Shown piece by piece: positions 50,029 to 63,638 of a stretch of DNA of 64,000 nucleotides. The DNA lies in contig NZ_CP077970.1 of NCBI RefSeq assembly GCF_024758505.1, positions 8,060,001 to 8,124,000 on the forward strand, in the 5' to 3' direction. Within the stretch, counting starts at the first letter, position 1. Each line of letters begins with the position of its first letter. Made by a program: the position numbers and the translations under genes. The DNA comes from Bradyrhizobium arachidis (lineage in GTDB: Bacteria > Pseudomonadota > Alphaproteobacteria > Rhizobiales > Xanthobacteraceae). Under the pieces are notes generated by a model. That model worked only from the letters and a program-made list of their open reading frames with translations, was not told where the DNA came from and ran no database searches.

Positions 50029-52824
50029 ATGCCAGACCCCCACATTCCCCTCAACCCGCCGATCGAAGTCTCCAAGGACAATCCCTGCCCATTCCTGCGC
50101 GGCCTCGTCGGCGAGGGTTTTGTCAAGGCCGGCACCGTGCCACTCGGCACGCTTGCGAAAACGATTGGGGATGCGAGCGGCAAGACGGGATTGCCCAAGG
50201 TCAAGGCGCGCGTCGAGGTCCGTGGCGTCGCGCTCATCGCCAACGGCTTCCGTCACATCCTCAAGAGCGCATGGCAAGGCGCGCAACTCAACGACCTACG
50301 CAACGGCCCGCTGGACAAGCATGGCGCCGGTTCGCGCATCCTCAGCGTCGAGGGGGTCGTGAATGAGGACGAAATCGCGCGGCTGGCGACCTTCGGTCGC
50401 GACTATCCGGATCCGTTCGGCGGCGGCACCGAGCGCGGCCTCAACGCGCACGAGATCAAGACCTTCATGCGCGAGAACCTCGAGCGCGCCGGCGACGACG
50501 CGCGCTGGTACTACCCGCTGCTCATGAAAAACGAATGGCCGGTCCTGCTCGACATCATGGGCAAGGGTGAAGGCGACAACCGCTATCTCAGCGTGGCCGA
50601 GGTCCGGACGCTGTTCACCGAGCGGAAGTTTCCGCCACGGATCGAACAGCGGATCATCACCCGGCCCGTGATCACGCGCCGGCAGCGGGTCCTGCGCTAT
50701 GTGGGCGCGGCTCTCGCCGCGCTGGTCGTGCTACTGCTTGCGAGCCTGCGTTTCCCCGACCAGTTCCAGCCCATGCTGCCGAAATTCGTCGGGCAGTTCA
50801 TCGCCCCGTCATTGCCGGCGCATGTCGAGGCGAAGGAGGCCTATTGGCTCGAGCAGAACTGGGCGCTGGAAGACCGGCACTGGTTCCATCACGTAAGCCA
50901 GGGCACCGCGACGTTCCCGGTGCCCTATTCCTGGTTCATGGCGCTGGAGCAGCCGCGCCTCTACTTCTTCGCGCGGCCGGGACTGCTGAGCGACAGCGCC
51001 CATCTCGAGCGCTTCGGCTTCATTCCGAGCCCGAGGACGATCAACGCCGACGAGACCACGCTGCGCCGCTTCGGCTATGCCAACGTCTATGAGACGACGC
51101 CGGCGGTCCCTGCGCGGCAGTGGAATCCTCCGGTCAAATGGGAGACCCCGGTCGACAATGTCGGCGGCCTTCCGGTCGGTTTTGCGCGCATGACCGGCGT
51201 GCGCGATCCGGCGACGGGCCGGCAGGAGGAAGACAAGATCGGCCTGACCTGCGCCGCCTGTCACACCGGCCAGATCCACTACAAGGGCGTCGACATCCGC
51301 TTCGACGGCGGCCCGGCCATGACCGATCTCAAGAAGCTCGAGATCACGACCGGCCTGTCCATCGCCTACACGCTTTACGTACCGGGCCGCTTCACGCGCT
51401 TTGCGGATCGCGTGCTCGGCGCCTCCGCAAGCGATGCCGACCGGGAGGCGCTGAAGCAGAAGCTCGGCGCCATCGGTTCGTTCCTGCTCAACTGGCAGAA
51501 GAACTACGACAAGACGATCGAGGGCAAGAAAACCTGGGACGGCAAGCAGCAGCAGGATACGGAAGAGGGATTTGGCCGTCTCGACGCGCTCAACCGGATC
51601 GGCAACCAGGTGTTCGCCCAGGACCTGACGCTCAGCGGCATCGAGGGATTTGAAAAGAACCTGCATGCCCAGGATGCGCCGGTCAGCTTCCCGCCGATCT
51701 GGACCGTGCCCTGGCTCAAATACGCGCAGTACGATGCCTCGATCGAGCAACCGCTGATCCGCAATGCCGGCGAGGCGCTCGGCGTGACCGCGCTGCTCAA
51801 CCTGTCCGATGCTTATCCCAACGGCACGATGTTCCGCACCTCGACCGACGTGAAGAATCTGCATTGGATCGAGGAGATGCTGCGGGGCTCCCCACCGAAG
51901 CCCAAGAAACAGCTCAGCGGACTGACGTCACCGAAATGGCCCTCGCAAATCTTCGGCGATGGCGCCTGGACGATCGACCCCGTGCGCGTCGAGCGCGGCC
52001 GGCAGCTCTATGCCGACATCTGCGTCGAATGCCATCTGGGCCCGGTCACCGATCGCGTGTTCGACGAGAAGTACAATGACAAGAGTGTGTGGGAGTCGAA
52101 ACGCTGGGAACGCATCGGCGACGAGGACATCCTGAACCCGGTCCAGAAGAGTGTGAAAGGCATGGGCACGGACTCCGCGCAGGCCTATGTGCTGGAGAAG
52201 CGAATGGTTCAGGCTCCGGGCTTCCTCGACATCGATCCGACGAAAAAGCTCTATGACTGGTGGAAATGCGACAACCTGCCGACGGCAACGTCGACCGAGA
52301 TGCCGTACTCGATCGGCCTGATGGCGCTCGTCGAGATCGTCGGCCGCAAGGCGATGAACGATGGCAAGGTCCCGCCGGACGAGCAGACGAAATGGTGGGG
52401 CGGCCGCAAGAACTGCCCCAATCCCGGTCCACAGCCGCCCGAGCCCGTCAAGGAGCCGCGCCCCTGGTACCGCGCACGCCCGCTGAACGGTGTGTGGGCC
52501 ACCGCACCGTATCTGCACAACGGCTCGGTGCCCTCGCTCTACTGGATGCTCAGCCCTGCGCGCGATCGGCCAAAATCGTTCTGCATGGGCAATCGCGACT
52601 ACGATCCGAAGCAGGTCGGCTTCGCGGTCGAGGATGGCGAGAGTTGCAAGACGGGCCAGACGCGGTTCTCGACCACGACGTGGAGCGGGACCGAGATCAA
52701 TGGCAACAGCAACGCCGGCCATTCGTTCGAAGGAACGCCGGGACCGAACAATCCGGGCGTCATCGGCCGCATGCTCAAGGAAGACGAGCGCTACGATCTG
52801 ATCGAATATCTGAAGACGCTATAG
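50029..52824 (+). CDS. Fusion of a family-2 haem-peroxidase-like domain with a di-haem cytochrome c peroxidase-like domain
   Basis: The 931-residue protein has three parts. Residues 1-210 contain PCP (19-21) as in chloroperoxidase/unspecific peroxygenase proximal cysteine motifs, EGVVNEDE at 108-115 at the spacing of the Glu-His-Asp region of these enzymes, and YLSVAEVRTLFTERKFP at 186-202. A transmembrane helix follows at about 222-240. The remainder is periplasmic and has two c-type haem motifs, CAACH (408-412) and CVECH (665-669), plus YLHNGSVPSLY (829-838) as in di-haem peroxidases and RoxA-like oxygenases. Each half is recognised by motif only; the fusion is read directly. Start at ATG 50029. 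Confidence 0.75.
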   Translation: MPDPHIPLNPPIEVSKDNPCPFLRGLVGEGFVKAGTVPLGTLAKTIGDASGKTGLPKVKARVEVRGVALIANGFRHILKSAWQGAQLNDLRNGPLDKHGAGSRILSVEGVVNEDEIARLATFGRDYPDPFGGGTERGLNAHEIKTFMRENLERAGDDARWYYPLLMKNEWPVLLDIMGKGEGDNRYLSVAEVRTLFTERKFPPRIEQRIITRPVITRRQRVLRYVGAALAALVVLLLASLRFPDQFQPMLPKFVGQFIAPSLPAHVEAKEAYWLEQNWALEDRHWFHHVSQGTATFPVPYSWFMALEQPRLYFFARPGLLSDSAHLERFGFIPSPRTINADETTLRRFGYANVYETTPAVPARQWNPPVKWETPVDNVGGLPVGFARMTGVRDPATGRQEEDKIGLTCAACHTGQIHYKGVDIRFDGGPAMTDLKKLEITTGLSIAYTLYVPGRFTRFADRVLGASASDADREALKQKLGAIGSFLLNWQKNYDKTIEGKKTWDGKQQQDTEEGFGRLDALNRIGNQVFAQDLTLSGIEGFEKNLHAQDAPVSFPPIWTVPWLKYAQYDASIEQPLIRNAGEALGVTALLNLSDAYPNGTMFRTSTDVKNLHWIEEMLRGSPPKPKKQLSGLTSPKWPSQIFGDGAWTIDPVRVERGRQLYADICVECHLGPVTDRVFDEKYNDKSVWESKRWERIGDEDILNPVQKSVKGMGTDSAQAYVLEKRMVQAPGFLDIDPTKKLYDWWKCDNLPTATSTEMPYSIGLMALVEIVGRKAMNDGKVPPDEQTKWWGGRKNCPNPGPQPPEPVKEPRPWYRARPLNGVWATAPYLHNGSVPSLYWMLSPARDRPKSFCMGNRDYDPKQVGFAVEDGESCKTGQTRFSTTTWSGTEINGNSNAGHSFEGTPGPNNPGVIGRMLKEDERYDLIEYLKTL

Positions 52825-52930
52825 GGCCTGTGCTCACAGATTCGCCGCGCCCGCTTTGCTCCCGCAAGGCGGCGTTGCAGACGACATGACTGTTTGTCGG
52901 CATTGGCCGGCCGACGTGAACCATCGACGT

Positions 52931-53656
52931 TCAGTCGGCCAAGGGGCGCCGCACCGAAGCGACCCATTTGCCCCTCATGCCCGCACCGTCGTGCGATTTA
53001 CGCATGGCCTTCCGCAACCCGATGATCTGGAATAAACGCAGCAGATCGCGCAAATCGTCTTCATCGCAATAGTGATGAGGCAGGAAGTCATCGTCCATCT
53101 CATCGAGATCAGGACGTTGGTCGACAAAGGTGCTGGGTTCGATTTCGGCGATCTGCCCGGCGGCGACCCGCTCGCGCAACAGCTGATAATCGAGACCGTC
53201 GGTACAGGGAAAATCGACCAGCAACAATCCGCCCGGCTTGAGTACGCGCCTGACCTGGCCAAGCGTCCGTATGATCTCTTCCCGTTTCTGATGATGGATC
53301 GTCGATGTCGACAAGACAGCATCGAATGTTCGGTCCGGCCAATGCACCGTGGTCATGTCGGAAACCTGTCCCTCAAAACTGATCCGACTGTCCGCGCACG
53401 CTTCCTGGGTCAACCGAATGCCGCTCGGCGAGATGTCGATTCCCGCCATGCGAAACCCGCAACCGCCCAGATGGATCACGTGCCGTCCAACCCCGCAGCC
53501 AAGATCCAGCACGAAACCTCCTGCTGCAATGGTTGCCGCCCATTCCATCACGGCTGGATCAGGGGCGGCGTAGCTCCCGTAGCGGGGATGTCCGTTGCCG
53601 TGTCGCCATATCAGTTCCCAGCCTACCCGTTCGTCTGATTTAGAAGCATTCGGCAT
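52931..53656 (-). CDS. SAM-dependent methyltransferase
   Basis: The 241-residue protein has the class I methyltransferase motifs: VLDLGCGVGRHVIHL as motif I (residues about 49-63), FRMAGIDISPSGI as motif II and TFDAVLSTSTIHH as motif IV, then RRVLKPGGLLLVDFP. The acceptor is unknown. The start at ATG 53654-53656 is supported by upstream stops. It lies 16 bases after the tandem-cyclase gene on the same strand, so the two probably form an operon. Confidence 0.8.
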   Translation of the reverse strand: MPNASKSDERVGWELIWRHGNGHPRYGSYAAPDPAVMEWAATIAAGGFVLDLGCGVGRHVIHLGGCGFRMAGIDISPSGIRLTQEACADSRISFEGQVSDMTTVHWPDRTFDAVLSTSTIHHQKREEIIRTLGQVRRVLKPGGLLLVDFPCTDGLDYQLLRERVAAGQIAEIEPSTFVDQRPDLDEMDDDFLPHHYCDEDDLRDLLRLFQIIGLRKAMRKSHDGAGMRGKWVASVRRPLAD

Positions 53657-53672
53657 GATTATCGGTCTTCGC

Positions 53673-54761
53673 CTAATCGATGTCTGTCGATCCCGCTTGC
53701 CTTGCGGGGGAAACGCTAAATACTTGCATGGGGCGCGCGACGTTCTTGAGAGCGATTTCGCCCATGTCGACGAAACATGCATTGATCCAGTCACGGACCT
53801 GATCGTGAACCGCACGGGTGATCGAAATGCCTCCGGCCGCAGTCATGCTTTCGATACGCGCTGCGATGAACACGTTGTCGCCCGTCAAGTCTTCACCTGT
53901 CGTTATGACATCTCCAACGTGGACTCCTATACGCAGCCGCATGCCTTTGTTGTCGCCAGCCGCGGCGGCTACCCGCTCGGTTTCCGCCTGAATGGCCATG
54001 GCGCAACCCACCGCCTGAACCGCAGTGGGAAATTCTGCCAGGAAGGCGTCGCCATTGACCCTGAACAGCCGGCCATCATGCTGTGCGATACTGGGCTCGA
54101 TGATTTCGTAGCGAAGCGCGCTGAGCCGCTCCAGCGCGACCGCCTCGTCAAAGCTGGTATAGCCGTCCACGTCCGCGATGAGGATTGCGGCGAGGCGGCG
54201 CGTCAATCTGGCGGTCTTTGGCGCTACTGATTGAACGTCGCTGTTCATCCGAACGCGCCAGATTCGCATCGGATACGAGATATTCTTCAGAGATCGCGAA
54301 CCCAAATCTTCAAGGATGACATTCGCCTTGCCGCGTATTTGTCGGTACGCGTCATCGGAAACACACACGCCTCCCGGTTCGGCGAGTGCCTCAAGGCGCG
54401 CAGCGATATTGACGGCATCGCCAAAGAGGTCGCCTCCCCTGACCATCACATCACCAACGTGCACGCCAATGCGGAAGTTGACGTGACGCTCGAGTGACAG
54501 ACCGGAATTGGCCTCGGCCAGCGCTGCCTGCACCTCCACCGCGCATTGAATAGCTTCAACAGCACTGCCGAATTCTGCCAGCACGCTGTCCCCGGCGGTA
54601 TTGGCGATGCGGCCTCGATGAACCGCAATCAGGCGGTCGAGGATGGCCCGCCGATGCGTCAAGCTCCGGAGGGTCCCGACCTCGTCGGCCCCCATCAATC
54701 GGCTATATCCTTCGACGTCGCCAGCGAAAATCGCGACCAGCCTGCGCTCTGTATCAGTCAC
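53673..54761 (-). CDS. Protein with two tandem class III nucleotide cyclase domains
   Basis: The 362-residue protein has two cyclase catalytic domains in one chain: domain one with AGDVEGYSRLM (D15) and NTAGDSVLAEF (D58), domain two with IADVDGYTSFD and RVNGDAFLAEF, each followed by GD-A/N-V-N/F-IAAR. Bacterial class III cyclases normally dimerise; a fused pair recalls the C1/C2 layout of eukaryotic enzymes. The adenine-selecting Lys before the second Asp is replaced (N in the first domain, R in the second), so substrate and activity are open. It precedes the methyltransferase gene by 16 bases. Start ATG at 54759-54761. Confidence 0.8.
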   Translation of the reverse strand: MTDTERRLVAIFAGDVEGYSRLMGADEVGTLRSLTHRRAILDRLIAVHRGRIANTAGDSVLAEFGSAVEAIQCAVEVQAALAEANSGLSLERHVNFRIGVHVGDVMVRGGDLFGDAVNIAARLEALAEPGGVCVSDDAYRQIRGKANVILEDLGSRSLKNISYPMRIWRVRMNSDVQSVAPKTARLTRRLAAILIADVDGYTSFDEAVALERLSALRYEIIEPSIAQHDGRLFRVNGDAFLAEFPTAVQAVGCAMAIQAETERVAAAAGDNKGMRLRIGVHVGDVITTGEDLTGDNVFIAARIESMTAAGGISITRAVHDQVRDWINACFVDMGEIALKNVARPMQVFSVSPARQAGSTDID

Positions 54762-54878
54762 TTCAGACCGAGCCCCTAAAGCCTGTCAGCAGCATATCGC
54801 GGGACAGGAAGAGAGGACACGTCAAAGATTGAGGCTTGCCGGGCGGACCGCGTCAGGCGTCTGAGACGACGTGGGGCC

Positions 54879-55826
54879 CTAGCCGAACAGTGGCGTGCCC
54901 GGCACGAAGGCATCGAACGCGGCCCAGAACTGGGCGCGGTAGCGATCCTGCTCCTGCAAGATCTCGTGCTTGGCGCCGGCGATCACGAGGTGCGAGCCGG
55001 CGCGCAAGTGATAGGCGAACTCCTCGATTGCCGCGGTCGATACGACGGTGTCGTTGGAAGCCGCCAGCATCAGGATCGGCTGGCGGATCTCCGAGGGGTA
55101 GTTCATGCCCTTGAAGGTATTCATGGCGCGGAACGCAGTATCGGCCCAGGCGATGGTCGGCGAGGCGAGGCCAAGCGTCGGATCTTCCTCCAGCACCGCG
55201 GCATTGCGGGCATAGCGCACGGGATCGCTGGTCAGGGGATTGTTGATGAAGGGATCCATTCCGGTAAGGCGGTCGTTGCCGCCGGGCACGTAGCGGCCGC
55301 CCTGCCCCATCAGGCGCAGCGTCTTGAGCAGCATCCGCGTCGGAAGTGCGGTGGTGCGGCCCGGCAGGTCGATCATCGGCGCCGACAGCACCATGCGATC
55401 GAACCAGCGTTTGCCGGAATGCGCGACGCGCAGCATCACCGCGCCGCCCATCGAATGGGCCAGCGCGAAGAACGGCGGCGGGCAATCCGGCAGCACCACC
55501 TGCTGCACGAAGGTTTCGACGTCGACCTCGAAGTCGGCGAAGTCGCGCACATAGCCCTTGCGCGGATCGCGCAGGCGGCGTGAGGAATGGCCCTGCCCGC
55601 GCCAGTCGATCATCGCCACCGCAAAACCGCGGTCGCGCAGGTCTCGCACCGTCTCGAAATATTTTTCGATGTATTCGGTGCGTCCGGCGAAGACGCAGAC
55701 CGTGCCCTTGCGGCCCGCCGGCGGGGCCCAGCGCGCAAAGCGCAGCTCGGCGCCGTCGGGCGTCCTGATGGTGCCGCTGACGACGTCTTCGGGAACGGGA
55801 TTGGCGGGGATCGAGACCAGCGTCAT
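54879..55826 (-). CDS. Alpha/beta-hydrolase, lysophospholipase-like (PldB type)
   Basis: The 315-residue protein is a serine hydrolase with the motif HSMGG (nucleophile serine in FALAHSMGGAVML), IDWRGQGHSSRRL and an aspartate in LAASNDTVVS plus histidine in GAKHEILQE. The motifs match lysophospholipase L2 / monoglyceride lipase-type enzymes. It likely acts on lipid monoesters in the cytoplasm or at the membrane. ATG at 55824-55826; the ribosome site is weak. Upstream is the intergenic gap with the ROSE element of the opposite-strand Hsp20 gene. Confidence 0.83.
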   Translation of the reverse strand: MTLVSIPANPVPEDVVSGTIRTPDGAELRFARWAPPAGRKGTVCVFAGRTEYIEKYFETVRDLRDRGFAVAMIDWRGQGHSSRRLRDPRKGYVRDFADFEVDVETFVQQVVLPDCPPPFFALAHSMGGAVMLRVAHSGKRWFDRMVLSAPMIDLPGRTTALPTRMLLKTLRLMGQGGRYVPGGNDRLTGMDPFINNPLTSDPVRYARNAAVLEEDPTLGLASPTIAWADTAFRAMNTFKGMNYPSEIRQPILMLAASNDTVVSTAAIEEFAYHLRAGSHLVIAGAKHEILQEQDRYRAQFWAAFDAFVPGTPLFG

Positions 55827-55951
55827 GATTGGAAGTGCTTGGGCGGGAAGTACTGCAATTCAAGGGGCGGAAGCGCCGAAAAGGCGCCGATATCGCCCTC
55901 TTGAACGCCGTCTCTGTCCACCCATATCATTTTCGTGCAGGCCGCTACCAG

Positions 55952-56043
55952 TGTTTCGGAACCGAAACATCAGGCTGCACACAACATGCCCGGCCCGATT
56001 GGCGGGCGGGTTTACACATAGTCGCTCAATGGAGGACTTTTAT
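55952..56043 (+). promoter_or_regulatory. ROSE-type RNA thermometer in the hsp20 leader
   Basis: The leader before the Hsp20 start carries three hairpins: TGTTTCGG-AA-CCGAAACA (55952-55969), GCCCG-ATTGG-CGGGC (55993-56007), and a 3' one in which AGTC-G-CT (56020-56026) pairs with AG-GACT (56033-56038) across CAATGG. The last covers the GGAGGA Shine-Dalgarno with a bulged G in a TCGCT motif, the hallmark of ROSE elements. Such leaders release the ribosome site on heating. Structure predicted by eye. Confidence 0.7.
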
Positions 56044-56514
56044 ATGCGTAGCTACGACCTCACCCCGTTTTATCGTTCCACCGTCGGCTTCGACCGCCTC
56101 TTCTCCCTGCTCGACCAGGCGACCTCGGACGGCAGCCCCGGTTATCCCCCCTACAACATCGAGCGCACCGGCGAGAACGCCTACCGCATCACGGTTGCGG
56201 TCTCCGGCTTTGCCAAGGATGAGCTCTCCATCGTCGCGAAGGAAAACACGCTGACGATCAAGGGCGAGAAAGTCGCCAACGAGAACAGCAAGTCCGAAGT
56301 GCTCTACCGCGGCATCGCCGCGCGTGCCTTCGAGCGCGCCTTCCAGCTTGCCGATTTCGTGCAGGTGAAGAATGCCTCGCTCGAGAACGGCTTGCTCCAT
56401 GTCGACCTCGTACGCGAGATTCCGGAGGCCAAGAAGCCGCGCCAGATCGCGATCAACACGGTCGCGCAAGGCGCGCCGGTGATCGAGGGCTCGGCCGAGA
56501 AGGCCGCCGCCTAA
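56044..56514 (+). CDS. Small heat-shock protein (Hsp20/alpha-crystallin family)
   Basis: The 156-residue protein has an N-terminal aromatic region (MRSYDLTPFYRSTVGFDRLF) and the alpha-crystallin domain: YPPYNIERTGENAYRITVAVSGFAKDELSI, ENTLTIKGEKV and the late-domain ENGLLHVDLVREIPEAKKPRQIAI (each quoted in parts). It is an ATP-independent holdase. The ATG at 56044 follows GGAGGAC. A ROSE-type thermometer lies directly upstream and a terminator follows. The C-terminal I-x-I motif IAINTV is present. Confidence 0.9.
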   Translation: MRSYDLTPFYRSTVGFDRLFSLLDQATSDGSPGYPPYNIERTGENAYRITVAVSGFAKDELSIVAKENTLTIKGEKVANENSKSEVLYRGIAARAFERAFQLADFVQVKNASLENGLLHVDLVREIPEAKKPRQIAINTVAQGAPVIEGSAEKAAA

Positions 56515-56548
56515 GCGAGCACGACTTCAACGATCCAAGTTGCGAAAG

Positions 56549-56574
56549 CGCCCCGGTGCCCCGGGGCGTTTTTG
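56549..56574 (+). terminator. Rho-independent terminator of hsp20
   Basis: CGCCCCGG (56549-56556) and CCGGGGCG (56561-56568) are perfect eight-base arms around TGCC, followed by five T residues (56569-56573). It begins 35 bases after the Hsp20 stop. Confidence 0.82.
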
Positions 56575-56697
56575 TTTGCGTTCACATTGTTGCCTTGGAT
56601 GTGTTCGCGCCGCATCACGGAACGGTGAAGCGCGTAACGTCTGCGCCTTGCGATTCGTCCTTTGCGGTACCTGACCCAAGAAAGACGGAGACCGATC

Positions 56698-57468
56698 GTG
56701 AAACTTTGGCGCAGCCTTTTTGTCGCCGCGAGCCTTTTGGCCGCTCCCCTCAACCTCGCTCACGCGCAATCGGCACCGCCGGTGAAGGCGAAGAACGTCG
56801 TGCTGGTGCACGGCGCCTGGGCCGACGGATCGAGCTGGTCGGAGGTGATCCCGATCCTGCAGGCCGCCGGACTGCACGTCACCGCCGTGCAGAATCCGCT
56901 GTCGTCGCTGTCCGATTCGGTCGATGCGACCAAGCGCGCGCTTGCCGAGCAGGATGGACCGACCGTGCTGGTCGCGCATTCCTGGGGCGGCACCGTGATC
57001 AGCCAGGTCGGCACCGATCCGAAAGTCACCGGCCTCGTCTACATCGCGGCGCGTGCGCCCGACGCGAACGAGGATTTTGTCGCGCTGTCCAAGCAATTCC
57101 CGACCGGCCCGGTGCGCGCTGGCATCGTCGAGCACGACGGCTACACGAAGCTCTCGGAGGATGCCTTTCTAAAATATTTTGCCAATGGCGTCGCGCCTGA
57201 CAAGGCGAAGGAGCTCTACGCCGTGCAATGGCCCACCGCTGCCTCGATCTTTGCCGGCCGCACCACCGAAGCCGCCTGGCATTCGAAGCCGAGCTGGTAC
57301 GCCGTGTCGAAGAACGACGACACCATCAATCCCGATTTCGAACGCTTCCTTGCCAAGCGGATGAAGGCGACCACAGTCGAGCTCGATGCCGGCCACCTCT
57401 CGCTGGTGTCGCATCCGAAGGAGGTCGCGAATTTGATCCTGAAGGCGGCAGGATACGGGCAGAGCTGA
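56698..57468 (+). CDS. Secreted alpha/beta-hydrolase
   Basis: The 256-residue protein has a signal peptide (MKLWRSLFVAASLLAAPLNLAHA) and then a serine-hydrolase domain: VVLVHGAWADGSSWSEV as the oxyanion motif, VAHSWGGTVISQV with the nucleophile serine, and a late histidine in ELDAGHLSLVSHPKEV. The aspartate-like acid may lie in NDDTIN. It is similar to the small esterases of the haloperoxidase-type or salicylate-esterase-like group. The start is GTG (56698-56700) supported by GGAG eight bases upstream. A terminator follows; substrate unknown. Confidence 0.83.
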   Translation: MKLWRSLFVAASLLAAPLNLAHAQSAPPVKAKNVVLVHGAWADGSSWSEVIPILQAAGLHVTAVQNPLSSLSDSVDATKRALAEQDGPTVLVAHSWGGTVISQVGTDPKVTGLVYIAARAPDANEDFVALSKQFPTGPVRAGIVEHDGYTKLSEDAFLKYFANGVAPDKAKELYAVQWPTAASIFAGRTTEAAWHSKPSWYAVSKNDDTINPDFERFLAKRMKATTVELDAGHLSLVSHPKEVANLILKAAGYGQS

Positions 57469-57488
57469 CCGGCCGCATCAGCACAGAC

Positions 57489-57519
57489 GAAAAACGCTCC
57501 GGACAACCGGAGCGTTTTT
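57489..57519. terminator. Bidirectional rho-independent terminator
   Basis: AAACGCTCCGG and CCGGAGCGTTT form a strong stem around ACAA (about 57492-57517), with T-runs on the plus strand and A-runs at the left end that act as T-run on the minus strand. It ends the secreted hydrolase gene and could also stop the minus-strand gene at 57624. Confidence 0.75.
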
Positions 57520-57543
57520 GTTTTGCGCACCTCTCACCTCAAC

Positions 57544-57569
57544 GTCGTCCCGGCGCAGGCCGGGACGAC
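57544..57569. repeat. Short hairpin repeat (GTCGTCCCGG type)
   Basis: GTCGTCCCGG (57544-57553) and CCGGGACGAC (57560-57569) form a perfect ten-base stem around CGCAGG. It resembles half of the larger palindrome at 7946-8073, differing by one or two bases per arm, and may be a truncated member of the same family. Confidence 0.6.
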
Positions 57570-57623
57570 ACTGTGGGTGGTGGCGCGTGACTTCCCTCAA
57601 TCACGCGAGCCGAAGCGACGCGC

Positions 57624-58394
57624 CTAATCTAGCCCCTGCGCGGCCGGCATGCCCTGCGTCGGCAAAATCGTCGGGGCTGGCTTGGCCTGGCCTACGGTTG
57701 GTGCGGCGGCCTGTCGCGCGGACTCGGCGGGCTTCGCTTGCGTGGCGGCGGTTTGCTGTGCCGGCTGCGCAGGCTGAGCCTGCGGCGCCGGCTCGGACAC
57801 GACCGGCTTAGCCACAGCCGCCGGGGCCACAGCCACCGGGGTCTCGCCGCGGTGGGGTGCTGCCTTCGGCAGTGGCACGCTGCGGCTTGCGACATGCGGC
57901 ACCGGGGCCGGGGGCCGCGGGACCGCACTGCGGATGGCAGTCGGCGGCGGCAGCGCAGCCTGCGCCCCGTAGGGCGCGAGCGCGCCTTCCTCATAGGCCG
58001 GCTCCGCGCCGTAGGCAGGTACGAAGCGCAGGATCCGGCCGTCGCGGGCGTCGATCACCAGCCGCCCGTCGTCGCCGCGGCGGTCGATCACGGTGATGGT
58101 GTAGACAGTGCCCCGCAGCCGCGGGATGCCGAGCGGCGAAAAGCCGTTTTCGCGCAGCACGGCGTAGACCTCGGTCGCCGGCAGCAGCCCCGGCGCCTGC
58201 TCATAGCCGTAAGAGGAACCGTAGCCATAGCCGTAACCTTGCCGTGGCGGGGGCGGCGGCGGGCCCGGCGGACCGTAGGGACCGTCGAAATCCGAGGCCG
58301 CCACATAGGGCGAACGCACCAGCACCTGCGCATCGGCAGCAGATACCGCCAGAACCAGCGTGGCCGCAGCCACACATCCTGTGAAAAACTTCAT
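57624..58394 (-). CDS. Secreted proline/alanine-rich protein
   Basis: The 256-residue protein begins with a signal peptide (MKFFTGCVAAATLVLAVSAADA), then a Gly/Tyr/Pro-rich stretch (GYGYGYGSSYGYE, PPGPPPPPPRQ), a short conserved domain of about 70 residues around VYAVLRENGFSPLGIPRLRG and VYTITVIDRRGDDGRLVIDARDG (resembling a PepSY-like fold), and a long Pro/Ala/Gln tail. It should be periplasmic or cell-surface. AGGAG lies twelve bases before the ATG (58392-58394). Function unknown; codon composition is normal. Confidence 0.7.
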   Translation of the reverse strand: MKFFTGCVAAATLVLAVSAADAQVLVRSPYVAASDFDGPYGPPGPPPPPPRQGYGYGYGSSYGYEQAPGLLPATEVYAVLRENGFSPLGIPRLRGTVYTITVIDRRGDDGRLVIDARDGRILRFVPAYGAEPAYEEGALAPYGAQAALPPPTAIRSAVPRPPAPVPHVASRSVPLPKAAPHRGETPVAVAPAAVAKPVVSEPAPQAQPAQPAQQTAATQAKPAESARQAAAPTVGQAKPAPTILPTQGMPAAQGLD

Positions 58395-58893
58395 GGTCGA
58401 GACGCTCCTGTCAGGCCTCCCGATGGCGGCGCTCTTTCGCTTGTTGGAGCGTGGCGCGCCTGGTCGAGGGCTGATCCGAAGCATCCGCGGGGATTCCGGC
58501 CTCCCTTCGACCTCCCTTGGGCCGGATCGCGGCACGTTTGCTTCAAATCCGGGGCGGACGTGCTGGAAAGCGGTGGCTGACACGTTCGGAATCGGGGACT
58601 TCCGCGCGCTTGTGTGATAGACAAAAGTTTGGCAAAGTGATCGTTAGGACAGGAAGACTGTCTCAATTTGCCTGCAAACCCGGCATGGGGCTTGCAGCGA
58701 AAAATGGCGCCTTCGCGCGCCAAGAAGTTACAGGCAAAGCCGTTCGTCGGGGACGTTGAACGCCTTGGCCTGAATTTAAGAAAATGCGGCTCGCAACGGA
58801 CGAGCGGTGGCCCACTTTGCGGGTGCCGCGGGACGCCCAAGGTGCGCCGATCACGGCGGTGAGGCGTCTCGCCGCATGGAGAGGACGAGGACA
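58395..58893. other. Divergent intergenic region before gltB
   Basis: This 499-bp gap holds the divergent promoters of the secreted-protein gene and of gltB. It has an imperfect inverted repeat CTGCAA...TTGCAG (about 58674-58699) but no strong sigma-54 pair, repeat element or convincing small gene. I see nothing else in it. Confidence 0.4.
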
Positions 58894-63627
<4,734 letters not shown>

Positions 63628-63638
63628 GTATCGGAACC

